Assembly (NCBI RefSeq): GCF_014961315.1
Contig: NZ_CP063141.1
Coordinates: 2,170,001-2,234,000, forward strand
From: Thermoflavifilum sp.
GTDB taxonomy: Bacteria > Bacteroidota > Bacteroidia > Chitinophagales > Chitinophagaceae
Direction: 5' to 3'
Length of the DNA: 64,000 nt
A program made the translations under genes and the position numbers. Shown piece by piece: positions 48,426 to 57,584 of this stretch (position 1 is its first letter; the number at the start of each line of letters is the position of its first letter). The notes under the pieces were generated by a model. The model saw only the letters and a list, made by a program, of their open reading frames with translations. It was not told the DNA's origin and did not search any database.

Positions 48426-48710
48426 ATGGATGCTAAAATAAAAATTGAAGAAAGTGCCTATCATCCCATACCCGAATTTCTTATGGAAGTGCTGGTCAAC
48501 CATGCTTCCTTATTCGTGAAATGGAACGCACTTACGCCCATAGCAAGAAATGAATGGATATGCTGGCTCACCATCCCTAAAAAAGAAGAGACCAGAAAAG
48601 AACGATTATCCAGATTGATTAATGATTTGTTGAATGGAAAGAAAAGACCTTGTTGCTGGCCGGGCTGTCCACATCGAAATCCAAACAATGCAAAATGGTT
48701 CAAAAAATAG
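48426..48710 (+). CDS. YdeI/OmpD-associated domain protein
   Basis: 94 residues from ATG 48426 (MDAKIKIEESAYHPIPEFLM). WNALTPIARNEWICWLTIPK (about 32-51) and KKEETRKERLSRLINDLLNG (about 51-70) form the YdeI/OmpD-associated motif, which is thought to act on cell-envelope stress or bacteriocin protection in some bacteria, though the biochemical role is unclear. A C-terminal CCWPGCPHR segment with three cysteines may bind metal. Single gene without close partners. Confidence 0.8.
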   Translation: MDAKIKIEESAYHPIPEFLMEVLVNHASLFVKWNALTPIARNEWICWLTIPKKEETRKERLSRLINDLLNGKKRPCCWPGCPHRNPNNAKWFKK

Positions 48711-48911
48711 TCGCATGTATCGTTCTCGTATTTTCATCGTATGCACGCAATTATATCTCACCGGTAATTTTGATTCTTTGTAGTATGCATTCGATGCATT
48801 CTACATAAAGAAACTTCCTCATTGGAATTGCCATTTCTGAAGGTGTTCTTCCCATGAAATTACCACGATCAGTTATTCCATAGCTTTCGTGATACCACGG
48901 CATGATATATT

Positions 48912-51173
48912 TTATCTTCCTGATGGTTCATCATAAAATGTGCGTAGCGATATGCCGAGATCTGCATGGGGAGTTTCGCTCAACGCGCGTACAGTTTGAT
49001 AAGTTCCCTGCACCTCGCGAATCAGCAGATGAATTAACTCATCTATCAATTGTAATTGTTGGTTTACCTCATCCGGTTTCTCTATCCCTGTGATATGCAG
49101 GTGCTGTAAAGTATCGAGCTGCATAGTTGGCTGATCAGTACGATTGACGTGTGCGGAAGTTAAAGGCAATTGTAATATGGATTGCATCAAGAGTTCATGA
49201 AGCGTATGCATGACCTGATGGATCTGTGGCTCTGCCCTCTGTAGTGATGAAGAGATGGTATCTGCGTTGTGGCGGAGATATTGTGCAAGTGTGTTCAATA
49301 TGCGGGTGATCCGAATCTGATGACCCAGCAAGATGAAATAGTTTTGAATGAAGACCTGGTGCACTTCCGGCTCATCCTGCATACGGCGCAGGGATAGAAA
49401 TGCGTTCTGGTTGCTGATTTCAGCCTTTCGGCGATAGGGTAAAAACTGCTGGAATGTTTTATGATGGCCTGCCAGTGCATCGGCAATCTGCTGAAGATAT
49501 GCAGCATTAGCTACAATGGCCTGTTGAATCAATGAAGGAAAGCGATATTTTTCCCAGAACGGCCAGAACGCATATCCTCCCAGCAATGCCAGTGCTGATC
49601 CGGCTAAGGTGGCCAGCAGGCGGATGAGCCCGAGTTGCCAGGTTACCGGCTCCAGCAAATGAAACAACGCGATGACCATGATGGTAATGAAGCATGCAGC
49701 AATGGCATACCGGCGTTGAATGAAATAGGCCATCAAAAAAGAGCATAACGCTACAATACCCAGATTGATACCTATGGGTAGATGCAGCCAGAATAATACA
49801 GAACCCACAATTACTCCGGCTATCGTGCCCTGTACACGCTGGGAAGCTTTCTGAAATGTTGCACCAAATTCCGGTTGCAGTACAATCATCGTGGTCATAG
49901 CCAGCCAGTAGCCATGTGGAATGTGAAAAGACAGATACAATGCCACACCTATGCCCATAGATAAGGAAAGTCGTAAAGCATATCGAAAGATAAACGAGCG
50001 AAAGCTAAGCGGAAACCTCACCCATGGAATGGTTTGCGGAATGGAGGCACTGGTAATGAACTGGCGGAGAAAAATGGTGAAATCGGTACGACTGGAAATC
50101 CAGCTATCGAGAATGCGCAGAGCCTCTTCAAATTGATGAAACACGTCATCTAAAACAGGTTGAATGGCTTCTATAGCCCGCTGTGCAGATTCCCCTGAAC
50201 TGGCTTTGAGTTGTTCAATCCATACATTTGCACTGTGTCGACTGCGTTCCAGCGCCAGGCGGGTGAAATATACATTTTCCCTGCGATGAGAAACAATGCT
50301 GAGGGCAAGTCGCTCGGCCGTTCGGGACAGATTATCGAGCAGATAACCCAGGGATTCCCCGGGGAAAGCCTGCAGATGATGGTATTGTTCTATTGTTGTG
50401 CGAAGCGCTGAAAGTCCGTTGGCAATCTGGGATGCAATGCGTCGTAGTTCTACTAACTGATAAACCTGCCGATACAGGCGAGCCCGCGCCAGCGCTTGTT
50501 TTCGACTGAGCCATTCCATAGAATCATTCATTGCCTGCCGGAATGATAATTCCTGTTCATCAAGTGCAGTGAGCGGATTTGCAATGGACGTGCTTTGTTG
50601 TGATTGCTGGAGATAAAACGCATGGAGCCAGTCGGCCAGTGCTTTCCACACCAACGCCACCGATCGCCGAAACGGACTGAAAGGCACAAAAGCCCAGGCG
50701 AGTGCCGTAAAAACGATAGACAGCATACCACCCATGCAAACCCACGTAGAAAGCTGAATGGCTGTTTTCCAGTTGCCCGGATGATCTAGGCTAAGCAAGT
50801 ATAGCAATAACACGGCTACCGTGATACCCGGACCGAAGTTGCCTGTTTGACGTACAAATCCACCTAAGAAAGCCAGTACCATCATCAGCAGGGTGGCTAT
50901 CCATGGATGATGTCCCGCCAGTGTGCCCAGCACCGCACATACAGCACAGGCCAGCGCGGCACCGCTGAGAATGAGCATTTTCAAGGGATAACTACCTGGA
51001 ATGATGATATTGGACAGCAGCTGTGCAGTAAGTGAAATCCAGACGGCCGGTCCTAAATTTCCAGTCCATAGGCCCCATATCAACGGCAATACAAAAGCCA
51101 GGGTTACGCGAATCGCTCGTCCCGCCGCAGGTTCGAAATATTCGTTCAGAACCAGCTGTCGAAATGGCTTCAA
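48912..51173 (-). CDS. FUSC-family inner membrane protein
   Basis: 753 residues, two repeats of a hydrophobic block and a long soluble helical part. Block 1 (about 20-180: VTLAFVLPLIWGLWTGNLGP, SAALACAVCAVLGTLAG-like segments) and block 2 (about 395-540: FRSFIFRYALRLSLSMGIGV, MTTMIVLQPEFGATFQKASQ, RVQGTIAGVIVGSVLFW) give about twelve helices. The IVLQPEFGAT and RVQGTIAG motifs are typical of the YccS/FusB-like FUSC superfamily, associated with aromatic acid or fusaric acid export. No partner efflux genes are adjacent. Substrate unknown. Confidence 0.88.
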   Translation of the reverse strand: MKPFRQLVLNEYFEPAAGRAIRVTLAFVLPLIWGLWTGNLGPAVWISLTAQLLSNIIIPGSYPLKMLILSGAALACAVCAVLGTLAGHHPWIATLLMMVLAFLGGFVRQTGNFGPGITVAVLLLYLLSLDHPGNWKTAIQLSTWVCMGGMLSIVFTALAWAFVPFSPFRRSVALVWKALADWLHAFYLQQSQQSTSIANPLTALDEQELSFRQAMNDSMEWLSRKQALARARLYRQVYQLVELRRIASQIANGLSALRTTIEQYHHLQAFPGESLGYLLDNLSRTAERLALSIVSHRRENVYFTRLALERSRHSANVWIEQLKASSGESAQRAIEAIQPVLDDVFHQFEEALRILDSWISSRTDFTIFLRQFITSASIPQTIPWVRFPLSFRSFIFRYALRLSLSMGIGVALYLSFHIPHGYWLAMTTMIVLQPEFGATFQKASQRVQGTIAGVIVGSVLFWLHLPIGINLGIVALCSFLMAYFIQRRYAIAACFITIMVIALFHLLEPVTWQLGLIRLLATLAGSALALLGGYAFWPFWEKYRFPSLIQQAIVANAAYLQQIADALAGHHKTFQQFLPYRRKAEISNQNAFLSLRRMQDEPEVHQVFIQNYFILLGHQIRITRILNTLAQYLRHNADTISSSLQRAEPQIHQVMHTLHELLMQSILQLPLTSAHVNRTDQPTMQLDTLQHLHITGIEKPDEVNQQLQLIDELIHLLIREVQGTYQTVRALSETPHADLGISLRTFYDEPSGR

Positions 51174-51338
51174 TGTTTTTCCGGAAATTTACACGATTAC
51201 GAGAAATTCACCGATAGGCGAATGCATCATTTCTGCAAATCTTCGCAAATAATCTCTATCCCAGGGTTTCCCGCAACGGTCGCCAGCTGGCCGATGTACG
51301 CTGTAACGCCAGTCATTTGTGAAACACACGCAACGGAA

Positions 51339-52583
51339 TCAGTGTACCAGTGGAATTTCCTCTATCTGGTAAGCACGTGCGTCCAGTTTTTTCTTGACCT
51401 CACCAAAAGCATACAGGGTTTGTTCAATGTCTTCGTCGGTATGCACAGCCGTGGGCGTGAGCCGGTAAATGATCTGTCCTTTGGGGATCACGGGATACAC
51501 GACAATGGAGCAAAACACATGATAGGTTTCCCGCAGATCCACCAGCATAGCGGTAGCTTCGGGGATGGTGCCCTTCATATAAACCGGCGTGACGGGCGAG
51601 TTGGTGTGACCAATATCGAATCCATTTTTTTTCAATCCCTCTTGGAGCTTACGCACGTTGGCCCAGAGTTTATCGCGCAGTTCAGGATGATTGCGCAACA
51701 GTTCCAGTCGTTTTAAATTGCCGATGACAATCGGCAGGGGCAGCGATTTGGCGAAGATTTGCGAACGGATGTTATAGCGCAGATAATCGATGACCGGCTT
51801 ATCGCCACTCACAAAAGCGCCGATAGAAGCCATCGACTTGGCGAAGGTGGAGAAATACAGGTCGATTCCATCCTGGCAGCCCTGGTGCTCGCCTGTTCCA
51901 GCGCCCGTTGCGCCCATGGTGCCGAAGCCATGGGCATCATCCACCAGCAAGCGGAAAGGATATTTTTGTTTCAATGCAATGATTTCTTTCAATTTACCCT
52001 GATCGCCAGCCATACCAAACACGCCTTCCGTAATCACCAGAATACCTCCACCCGTAGTTTTCACCATTTCGGTAGCGCGTTTTAGCTGTTTTTCGCAATC
52101 TTCTACATCATTATGTTTGAATACATAACGATGGCCGGCATGCAGGCGCACGCCGTCGATGATACAGGCATGGCTTTCGGCGTCATACACAATCACATCA
52201 TGTCGGTTGCAAAGGGCATCGATGGAGCTCATGATGCCCTGGTAGCCGTAGTTCAGCAGGCAGGTATCTTCTTTTTTTACAAATGCAGAAAGTTCTTTCT
52301 CCAGCTGTTCATGATAGTCGGTATTTCCGCTCATCATCCGCGCACCCATCGGTGAAGCCAGTCCGAATTCAGCGGCAGCCCGTGCATCCGTTTCCCGCAC
52401 TTCCGGATGATTGGCCAGACCCAGATAATTATTCAGGCTCCAGATGATTTTTTCTTTTCCCCGGAACTTCATCCGGTTGCCAATAGGCCCTTCTAATTTG
52501 GGAAAGGCAAAATAGCCATGCGCACGATCGGAATGCTGACCGATAGGTCCTTTGTTTTTCAACAACTTCTCGAAGATATCCAT
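51339..52583 (-). CDS. Alpha-oxoamine synthase, probable serine palmitoyltransferase
   Basis: PLP-dependent condensing enzyme of the KBL/AONS/SPT family; 414 residues. Conserved parts: SLNNYLGLANHPEVRETDAR (about 49-68), GARMMSGNTDYHEQLEKEL, DAESHACIIDGVRLHAGH (about 133-150), VDDAHGFGTMGATGAGTGEH (about 215-234) and the PLP lysine in STFAKSMASIGAF (about 246-258). Length and the start (MDIFEKLLKNKGPIG) resemble the sphingolipid-forming serine palmitoyltransferase of Bacteroidota. 2-amino-3-ketobutyrate CoA ligase or 8-amino-7-oxononanoate synthase remain possible, but no biotin or threonine genes are nearby. Confidence 0.82.
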   Translation of the reverse strand: MDIFEKLLKNKGPIGQHSDRAHGYFAFPKLEGPIGNRMKFRGKEKIIWSLNNYLGLANHPEVRETDARAAAEFGLASPMGARMMSGNTDYHEQLEKELSAFVKKEDTCLLNYGYQGIMSSIDALCNRHDVIVYDAESHACIIDGVRLHAGHRYVFKHNDVEDCEKQLKRATEMVKTTGGGILVITEGVFGMAGDQGKLKEIIALKQKYPFRLLVDDAHGFGTMGATGAGTGEHQGCQDGIDLYFSTFAKSMASIGAFVSGDKPVIDYLRYNIRSQIFAKSLPLPIVIGNLKRLELLRNHPELRDKLWANVRKLQEGLKKNGFDIGHTNSPVTPVYMKGTIPEATAMLVDLRETYHVFCSIVVYPVIPKGQIIYRLTPTAVHTDEDIEQTLYAFGEVKKKLDARAYQIEEIPLVH

Positions 52584-52754
52584 GATGAAAATTTTAAGGT
52601 TTCAAACAAGCCTTACAAAAGTATAAAATCCGCATTTTTTCTGCAGAACAATTTACGCGGCCTGCACCACACATGCTTTTCCTGGTTTAAGGAAAATTTT
52701 TTGAGGATTTAGGGGTAATGCAAGGTTGATTTGTTCTTAAGTAAAAAGGGCTTC

Positions 52755-53852
52755 ATGGCCATGGATGAACAAAGGTTATGGACGATGATGAGCAGAAAGC
52801 TTACCGGAGAAGCCACCGAAGAGGAAATCAGGCAGCTGGATGAGTGGTTGAATGCCGATCCGCAAGCCATGTATTGCTACCAGGTGTTTTTACAATTGTG
52901 GCAGACGAGAGGGGGTTCTCTGCATCCCGAAGAGCTGGCTGTAAAATTTGCCCGTCAGCAAGAACGCATATGTGCTGCTGAAATCGCTGAAGGGCAGGTG
53001 CGTGGCCACAGGTTGCACAGGACGAATGGATGGCGGGTGGTGCTGGCTGCTGCGATGATGACCGGCATGGCGGTGATGATCTGGTTTCTGCAAAAACCTT
53101 TCAGGTTTCACCATACCCCGGCATCCATTCCATGGGCAACCCTTAGTACACCTGCTGGCATTCGTGCACACGTGATCCTGCCCGATAGTACGGAGGTCTG
53201 GTTGAATGCGGGTAGTGAAATCACCTACCGGAAAGATATGGATACCGCCTCCCTGCGCGAAATCACGCTATCGGGCGAGGCTTATTTTGAAGTGCAACAT
53301 CGCGACCATCAGCCCATGGTGATTCATACCCGTCACCTGGATATACGCGATCTGGGTACAGCCTTTAATATACGTGCTTATCCCGATGATCCGGTTACAG
53401 AAGCCACATTGATCGCCGGCTCCATCGAAGTCATCAATCGCAAACATCCGGAAGAAAAAATCAGGCTGAAGCCCAGTCAGCGCATCACCTTTTATCATGA
53501 TACCTGGATGGTGAACGATAATGCTTCCCGCCCCGGCCATTCTTCCAGCAATGAAGGGAAAAATTACGTGCTCACGGTGGTAAAACCTGATCCCAAAGAA
53601 AGCCTTATTCCTGATACGGCCTGGAAGGTGAACAAACTGGTCTTTCAGAGTGAACGGTTTGATGAGTTAGTGAAGCAATTAGAGCGCTGGTATAATGTGC
53701 ATATTACACTCAAGAGCAAGCGAGTAGCAGCCTATAAGCTTACCGGCAGTTTTGAAAATGAAAGCATTGAACAGGCCTTGAAAGCCTTGCAGATTACGGC
53801 GCCGTTTAGCTACCGCATAGCAGATGACAGCATCTGGATTGATGAACCCTGA
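52755..53852 (+). CDS. FecR-family anti-sigma factor
   Basis: 365 residues from ATG 52755. A cytoplasmic N-terminal anti-sigma domain (TGEATEEEIRQLDEWLNADP, about 18-37), one membrane helix at about 98-114 (VLAAAMMTGMAVMIWFL), the FecR domain (about 130-235: WATLSTPAGIRAHVILPDST, LSGEAYFEVQHRDHQP, GTAFNIRAYPDDP) and a C-terminal STN-like DUF4974 domain (KLVFQSERFDELVKQLERWY). It would relay a signal from the SusC receptor to an ECF sigma factor. No sigma factor gene lies upstream: the neighbour is the minus-strand synthase. Confidence 0.93.
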   Translation: MAMDEQRLWTMMSRKLTGEATEEEIRQLDEWLNADPQAMYCYQVFLQLWQTRGGSLHPEELAVKFARQQERICAAEIAEGQVRGHRLHRTNGWRVVLAAAMMTGMAVMIWFLQKPFRFHHTPASIPWATLSTPAGIRAHVILPDSTEVWLNAGSEITYRKDMDTASLREITLSGEAYFEVQHRDHQPMVIHTRHLDIRDLGTAFNIRAYPDDPVTEATLIAGSIEVINRKHPEEKIRLKPSQRITFYHDTWMVNDNASRPGHSSSNEGKNYVLTVVKPDPKESLIPDTAWKVNKLVFQSERFDELVKQLERWYNVHITLKSKRVAAYKLTGSFENESIEQALKALQITAPFSYRIADDSIWIDEP

Positions 53853-53952
53853 ATATGTTTTTCATAACCCTTAAACCCTTGTACCATGATTCCTTTCAAC
53901 TCCAGTTAACACACAAAAAACGGGAAACGCACAGCATCCCTGCAAAATATAT

Positions 53953-53970
53953 CCGCCTGGGGGCAGGCGG
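53953..53970 (+). other. GC-rich hairpin upstream of susC
   Basis: CCGCCTG (53953-53959) and CAGGCGG (53964-53970) form a 7-bp stem with a GGGG loop in the 230-nt gap between fecR and susC. A -7-like TACATTTC follows at 53985-53992. It may attenuate or stabilise the transcript; no clear terminator T-run follows. Confidence 0.4.
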
Positions 53971-54082
53971 CTTGCGCGGGGTTGTACATTTCCCGTAGGC
54001 ATTGCGCTTTTCTTCGCACCCGTTGCCACGATCGGCGAAGAAAAAGGGGCTTATTTATTCACCAAATAAACCGATTAAAATT

Positions 54083-57000
54083 ATGAAAAAATCTTCTTTA
54101 CCAACAAGTGTGCATGTGTGGTCTTATGCGAAAAGACAACGACATGTGTTCAGCAAATACTTCTTGCATATGAAGATGACTGTTTTGATGGTGATGTTGC
54201 TGGCCATACAGGCTTCAGCCAGGGTATATTCACAGGAGATGCTGAGCCTGCATGTGCAGGATATAGACATCGCCAGAGCATTGCATTTGATTGAGAAGAA
54301 AAGCAGTTATCGTTTTCTGTATAACGATGCCTGGTTGCAAAATCATCCGCGGGTAAGCCTGGATGTGCATCAGCAAAGCATCACTGAAGTGGTGGGCCAG
54401 TTGCTTGCAGGAACAGGACTTACTTATACGCTGGTGGGCGATAGGTTAATTGTGATTGCGCCGCAGAATATGAATATTCAAGAAGTGCGGTTGACAGGTG
54501 TAGTGCGTGATAGTTCGGGGCAACCGCTTGCCGGTGTAACGGTAAAGCTGAAGGGTACCAATGTGGGCACCATAACTGATGCACAGGGCCGCTTCAGCCT
54601 GCAGGTACCCGACCAACAAGCCGTGCTGGTGTTCAGCTATGTGGGATATCAACCACGTGAGATTCCCGTAAGCCAGTATGCAGCCGGACAGGAACTGGTA
54701 GTGACGCTTCAACAAATTGCCAGTAACCTGAATGAGCTGGTGGTTGTGGGTTATGGTACGCAGAAAAAGAGTGTGATTACCGGCGCCATTTCCAGCGTGA
54801 GGTCCACCGAGCTCGACGATATGCCCATGTCGCGTATTGAACAGGCTCTGCAGGGTAGAGCTTCAGGTTTAACCATTGCTGCCAGCTCGGGTCAGCCTGG
54901 TGCACCCGCTACCGTGCGCGTACGGGGAACAACCTCCATCAACAACAGCGATCCCCTGTATGTGGTCGACGGCGTGCCCATTGATATCGGCGGTATCGAT
55001 TACCTGAATCCCAATGATATCGCCTCGATTGAAGTGTTAAAAGATGCGGCGTCGGCGGCCATTTATGGTGCTCGTGCAGCCAGCGGGGTGATTCTCATCA
55101 CCACCAAAAAAGGTTCGGCTGGCGCCATGAAAGTGAACTACAGCGGGTATTATGGCACCCAGTCGCCCGCTCGTAAGCTGCACCTCCTCGATGCCACAGC
55201 GTATGCCACGTTGCGCAACGAATCGGCCTTAGCCGCCGGCAAGGGGCTGGTATTCCCCGATCCGGCGGCGCTGGGCAAGGGCACCGACTGGCAGAGCCTG
55301 ATTTTTAATAATCATGCAAAGATTCAAAATCATGACCTCAGCATCAGTGGGGGAAATCAAAAATCCACGTATTACGCTTCGTTTGACTATTATGACCAGG
55401 AAGGGGTAGTGGCCACGCCGATTTCTGAATACAAACGTTTCACCGTTCGTTTCAACTCCGCTCATCAAATCAATAGCTGGCTGAAGTTTGGCAATAACCT
55501 CGGCTACTCGTACATCAAAAGCAAAGGCAGCCTGAATACCAACAGCGAATTCGGCGGCCCGTTGAGTTCGGCCATCAACCTCGATCCCATCACGCCGGCC
55601 GTGATCACCGATCCTACGGTGGCTAACAGTCCGCCTTACAGCACCTATGCCCAGTACATTGTGCGCGATCCGCAGGGGCGGCCTTACGGCATTTCCTCCA
55701 TCGTGGGGCAGGAAATGACCAATCCACTGGCTTATATCCAGACGCAGCTGGGCAACTATGGCTGGTCGCATAACATCGTGGGTAACGTATATGCTGAAAT
55801 CACCCCCATCGAAGGATTAACCTTCCGCACCAGCATCGGTGCGAAGCAGGCTTTCTGGGGTAATCAAAGCTTTACACCTACGTATTATCTAAGTCCCACC
55901 GTGTCGCATCTGGGCGGCCCTGAATTATATCGCACACAAAACCAGGGCTTGATCTGGAACTGGGAAAACACCATTTCTTATACCCGACAGATTCACCAGC
56001 ATCATATCACTTTGCTGGCTGGAACCAGTGCGCAGGAAAATACATCCACCGGACTGGGTGTGACTTACAAAGGTTTGCCGGTGAATAATTATCAGGATGC
56101 TTCCATGAATTTCAATTTACCTGAAGTTACCAACGGTATCGCCAACCGGCCGGGTTATGGATATGAAAATCAGGTTTATCGACTCAGCTCTTATTTTGGT
56201 CGGGTGGTATATGATTATGCCGGCAGGTATTTGCTCACGGCCATTTTACGCGTGGATGGTTCTTCCCGCTTCGGCAGCAACAACAAATATGGCAAGTTTC
56301 CCTCGGCTTCAATAGGATGGATTCCCAGTATGGAATCGTTCTGGCCCGAAAACCGAATCGTGAGTTACCTGAAGATCCGCGGCTCTTACGGCGTGACGGG
56401 TAACGATAATATCGGCGATTTCCAGTATGTGTCTACTGTAAGCGGCGGGCGGAACTATCCTTTCGGGAATGACCACATACAGGTGGGCTACAGTCCTAAT
56501 GCACCGGCCAATCCAGATCTGAAATGGGAACAGACCAGTCAGCTCAACATAGGTTTCGATGCCGTAGTATGGAACGATTTCAATGTGACGTTCGACTGGT
56601 ATATCAAGAAAACCACCGGCATGTTGTTGCAGATTCAAATTCCCGGTTATGTGGGTGCGTCGGGCGAGCCTTTTGGGAATGTGGCCAGCTTGAAAGATCA
56701 GGGTTTTGAGCTGGAATTGGGCTACCACAAACGCATCGGTCAGGTAGAATTGCAGGCCAACGGCAACGCATCTTATGTACAGAATACCATCACCAATATC
56801 GGCGACAACAGCTTTTTCACGGCCGGCACCTTCCAGGCCAGTGCCTATGAAATAGCGCGTACCGCCGTGGGGCATCCCATCGCTTCGTTTTATGGGTTTA
56901 AGATCCTCGGTATTTTCCAGACACAGGCCGATGTAGATAATTATGTGGATCCAAAAACGGGCGGCAAGATTCAGCCCAACGCCAGGCCTGGCGATTTTAA

Positions 57001-57547
57001 ATGGGCCGACCTGAATCATAACGGCATCATCGACGACAGCGACCGTACGTTTATCGGCAATCCCACGCCCGACTGGACTTTTGGATTCACCGTATCGGCG
57101 AAATGGAAACAATTTGATGTGCTGGTATTCGGTCAGGGTGTGGCGGGGAATAAGATCTTCCAGGGTTTGCGCAGGCTGGATATTCCGACGGCCAACTGGA
57201 CGAAAGCCGCACTGGGCAGGTGGACGGGGCCGGGCACGTCGAACAGCTTCCCCCGGCTGGTGGACAACGACCCCAATCATAATTTCACCTATCCTTCGAC
57301 CTTCTACCTATCCGACGGTTCTTATCTGCGGGTCAAAACCATTCAAATAGGCTATCATCTGCCGGCACGCCTCATCAAGCGTATGGGTATGGATCATCTG
57401 CGGGTGTATGTAGGCGCGAACAACTTGATTACATTTACCCGATACAGCGGTTATGATCCCGAAATAGGAGGCAGCAGCTATAGTATCGACCGGGGCGTGT
57501 ACCCGCAGGCTCGTTCCTATATGGTGGGGCTGGATTTTGGATTGTAA
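54083..57547 (+). CDS. SusC-type TonB-dependent receptor with STN domain
   Basis: 1154 residues from ATG 54083; upstream in-frame sequence to 54002 is not needed. A long N-terminal signal region ends at AYSQ-like ASARVYSQ near 50. An STN domain (about 53-130) is the sigma-signalling part that contacts FecR; then a CarboxypepD_reg domain (LTGVVRDSSGQPLAGVTVKL, about 137-156), the TonB box region and plug (VVGYGTQKKSVITGAISSVR), the SusC motif NNSDPLYVVDGVPIDIGG, and a 22-strand barrel ending YPQARSYMVGLDFGL. It imports a glycan oligomer across the outer membrane. Starts a run of susC-susD-binding protein-GH16-GH30. Confidence 0.95.
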   Translation: MKKSSLPTSVHVWSYAKRQRHVFSKYFLHMKMTVLMVMLLAIQASARVYSQEMLSLHVQDIDIARALHLIEKKSSYRFLYNDAWLQNHPRVSLDVHQQSITEVVGQLLAGTGLTYTLVGDRLIVIAPQNMNIQEVRLTGVVRDSSGQPLAGVTVKLKGTNVGTITDAQGRFSLQVPDQQAVLVFSYVGYQPREIPVSQYAAGQELVVTLQQIASNLNELVVVGYGTQKKSVITGAISSVRSTELDDMPMSRIEQALQGRASGLTIAASSGQPGAPATVRVRGTTSINNSDPLYVVDGVPIDIGGIDYLNPNDIASIEVLKDAASAAIYGARAASGVILITTKKGSAGAMKVNYSGYYGTQSPARKLHLLDATAYATLRNESALAAGKGLVFPDPAALGKGTDWQSLIFNNHAKIQNHDLSISGGNQKSTYYASFDYYDQEGVVATPISEYKRFTVRFNSAHQINSWLKFGNNLGYSYIKSKGSLNTNSEFGGPLSSAINLDPITPAVITDPTVANSPPYSTYAQYIVRDPQGRPYGISSIVGQEMTNPLAYIQTQLGNYGWSHNIVGNVYAEITPIEGLTFRTSIGAKQAFWGNQSFTPTYYLSPTVSHLGGPELYRTQNQGLIWNWENTISYTRQIHQHHITLLAGTSAQENTSTGLGVTYKGLPVNNYQDASMNFNLPEVTNGIANRPGYGYENQVYRLSSYFGRVVYDYAGRYLLTAILRVDGSSRFGSNNKYGKFPSASIGWIPSMESFWPENRIVSYLKIRGSYGVTGNDNIGDFQYVSTVSGGRNYPFGNDHIQVGYSPNAPANPDLKWEQTSQLNIGFDAVVWNDFNVTFDWYIKKTTGMLLQIQIPGYVGASGEPFGNVASLKDQGFELELGYHKRIGQVELQANGNASYVQNTITNIGDNSFFTAGTFQASAYEIARTAVGHPIASFYGFKILGIFQTQADVDNYVDPKTGGKIQPNARPGDFKWADLNHNGIIDDSDRTFIGNPTPDWTFGFTVSAKWKQFDVLVFGQGVAGNKIFQGLRRLDIPTANWTKAALGRWTGPGTSNSFPRLVDNDPNHNFTYPSTFYLSDGSYLRVKTIQIGYHLPARLIKRMGMDHLRVYVGANNLITFTRYSGYDPEIGGSSYSIDRGVYPQARSYMVGLDFGL

Positions 57548-57584
57548 ACGATTTGATTTTCTGAACCTGAAAACGAAACGTATT

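Noticed and set aside
55229..57280. Long minus-strand frames opposite susC (180 and 323 residues)
   Set aside because: They overlap the conserved SusC barrel on the other strand and show no family features.
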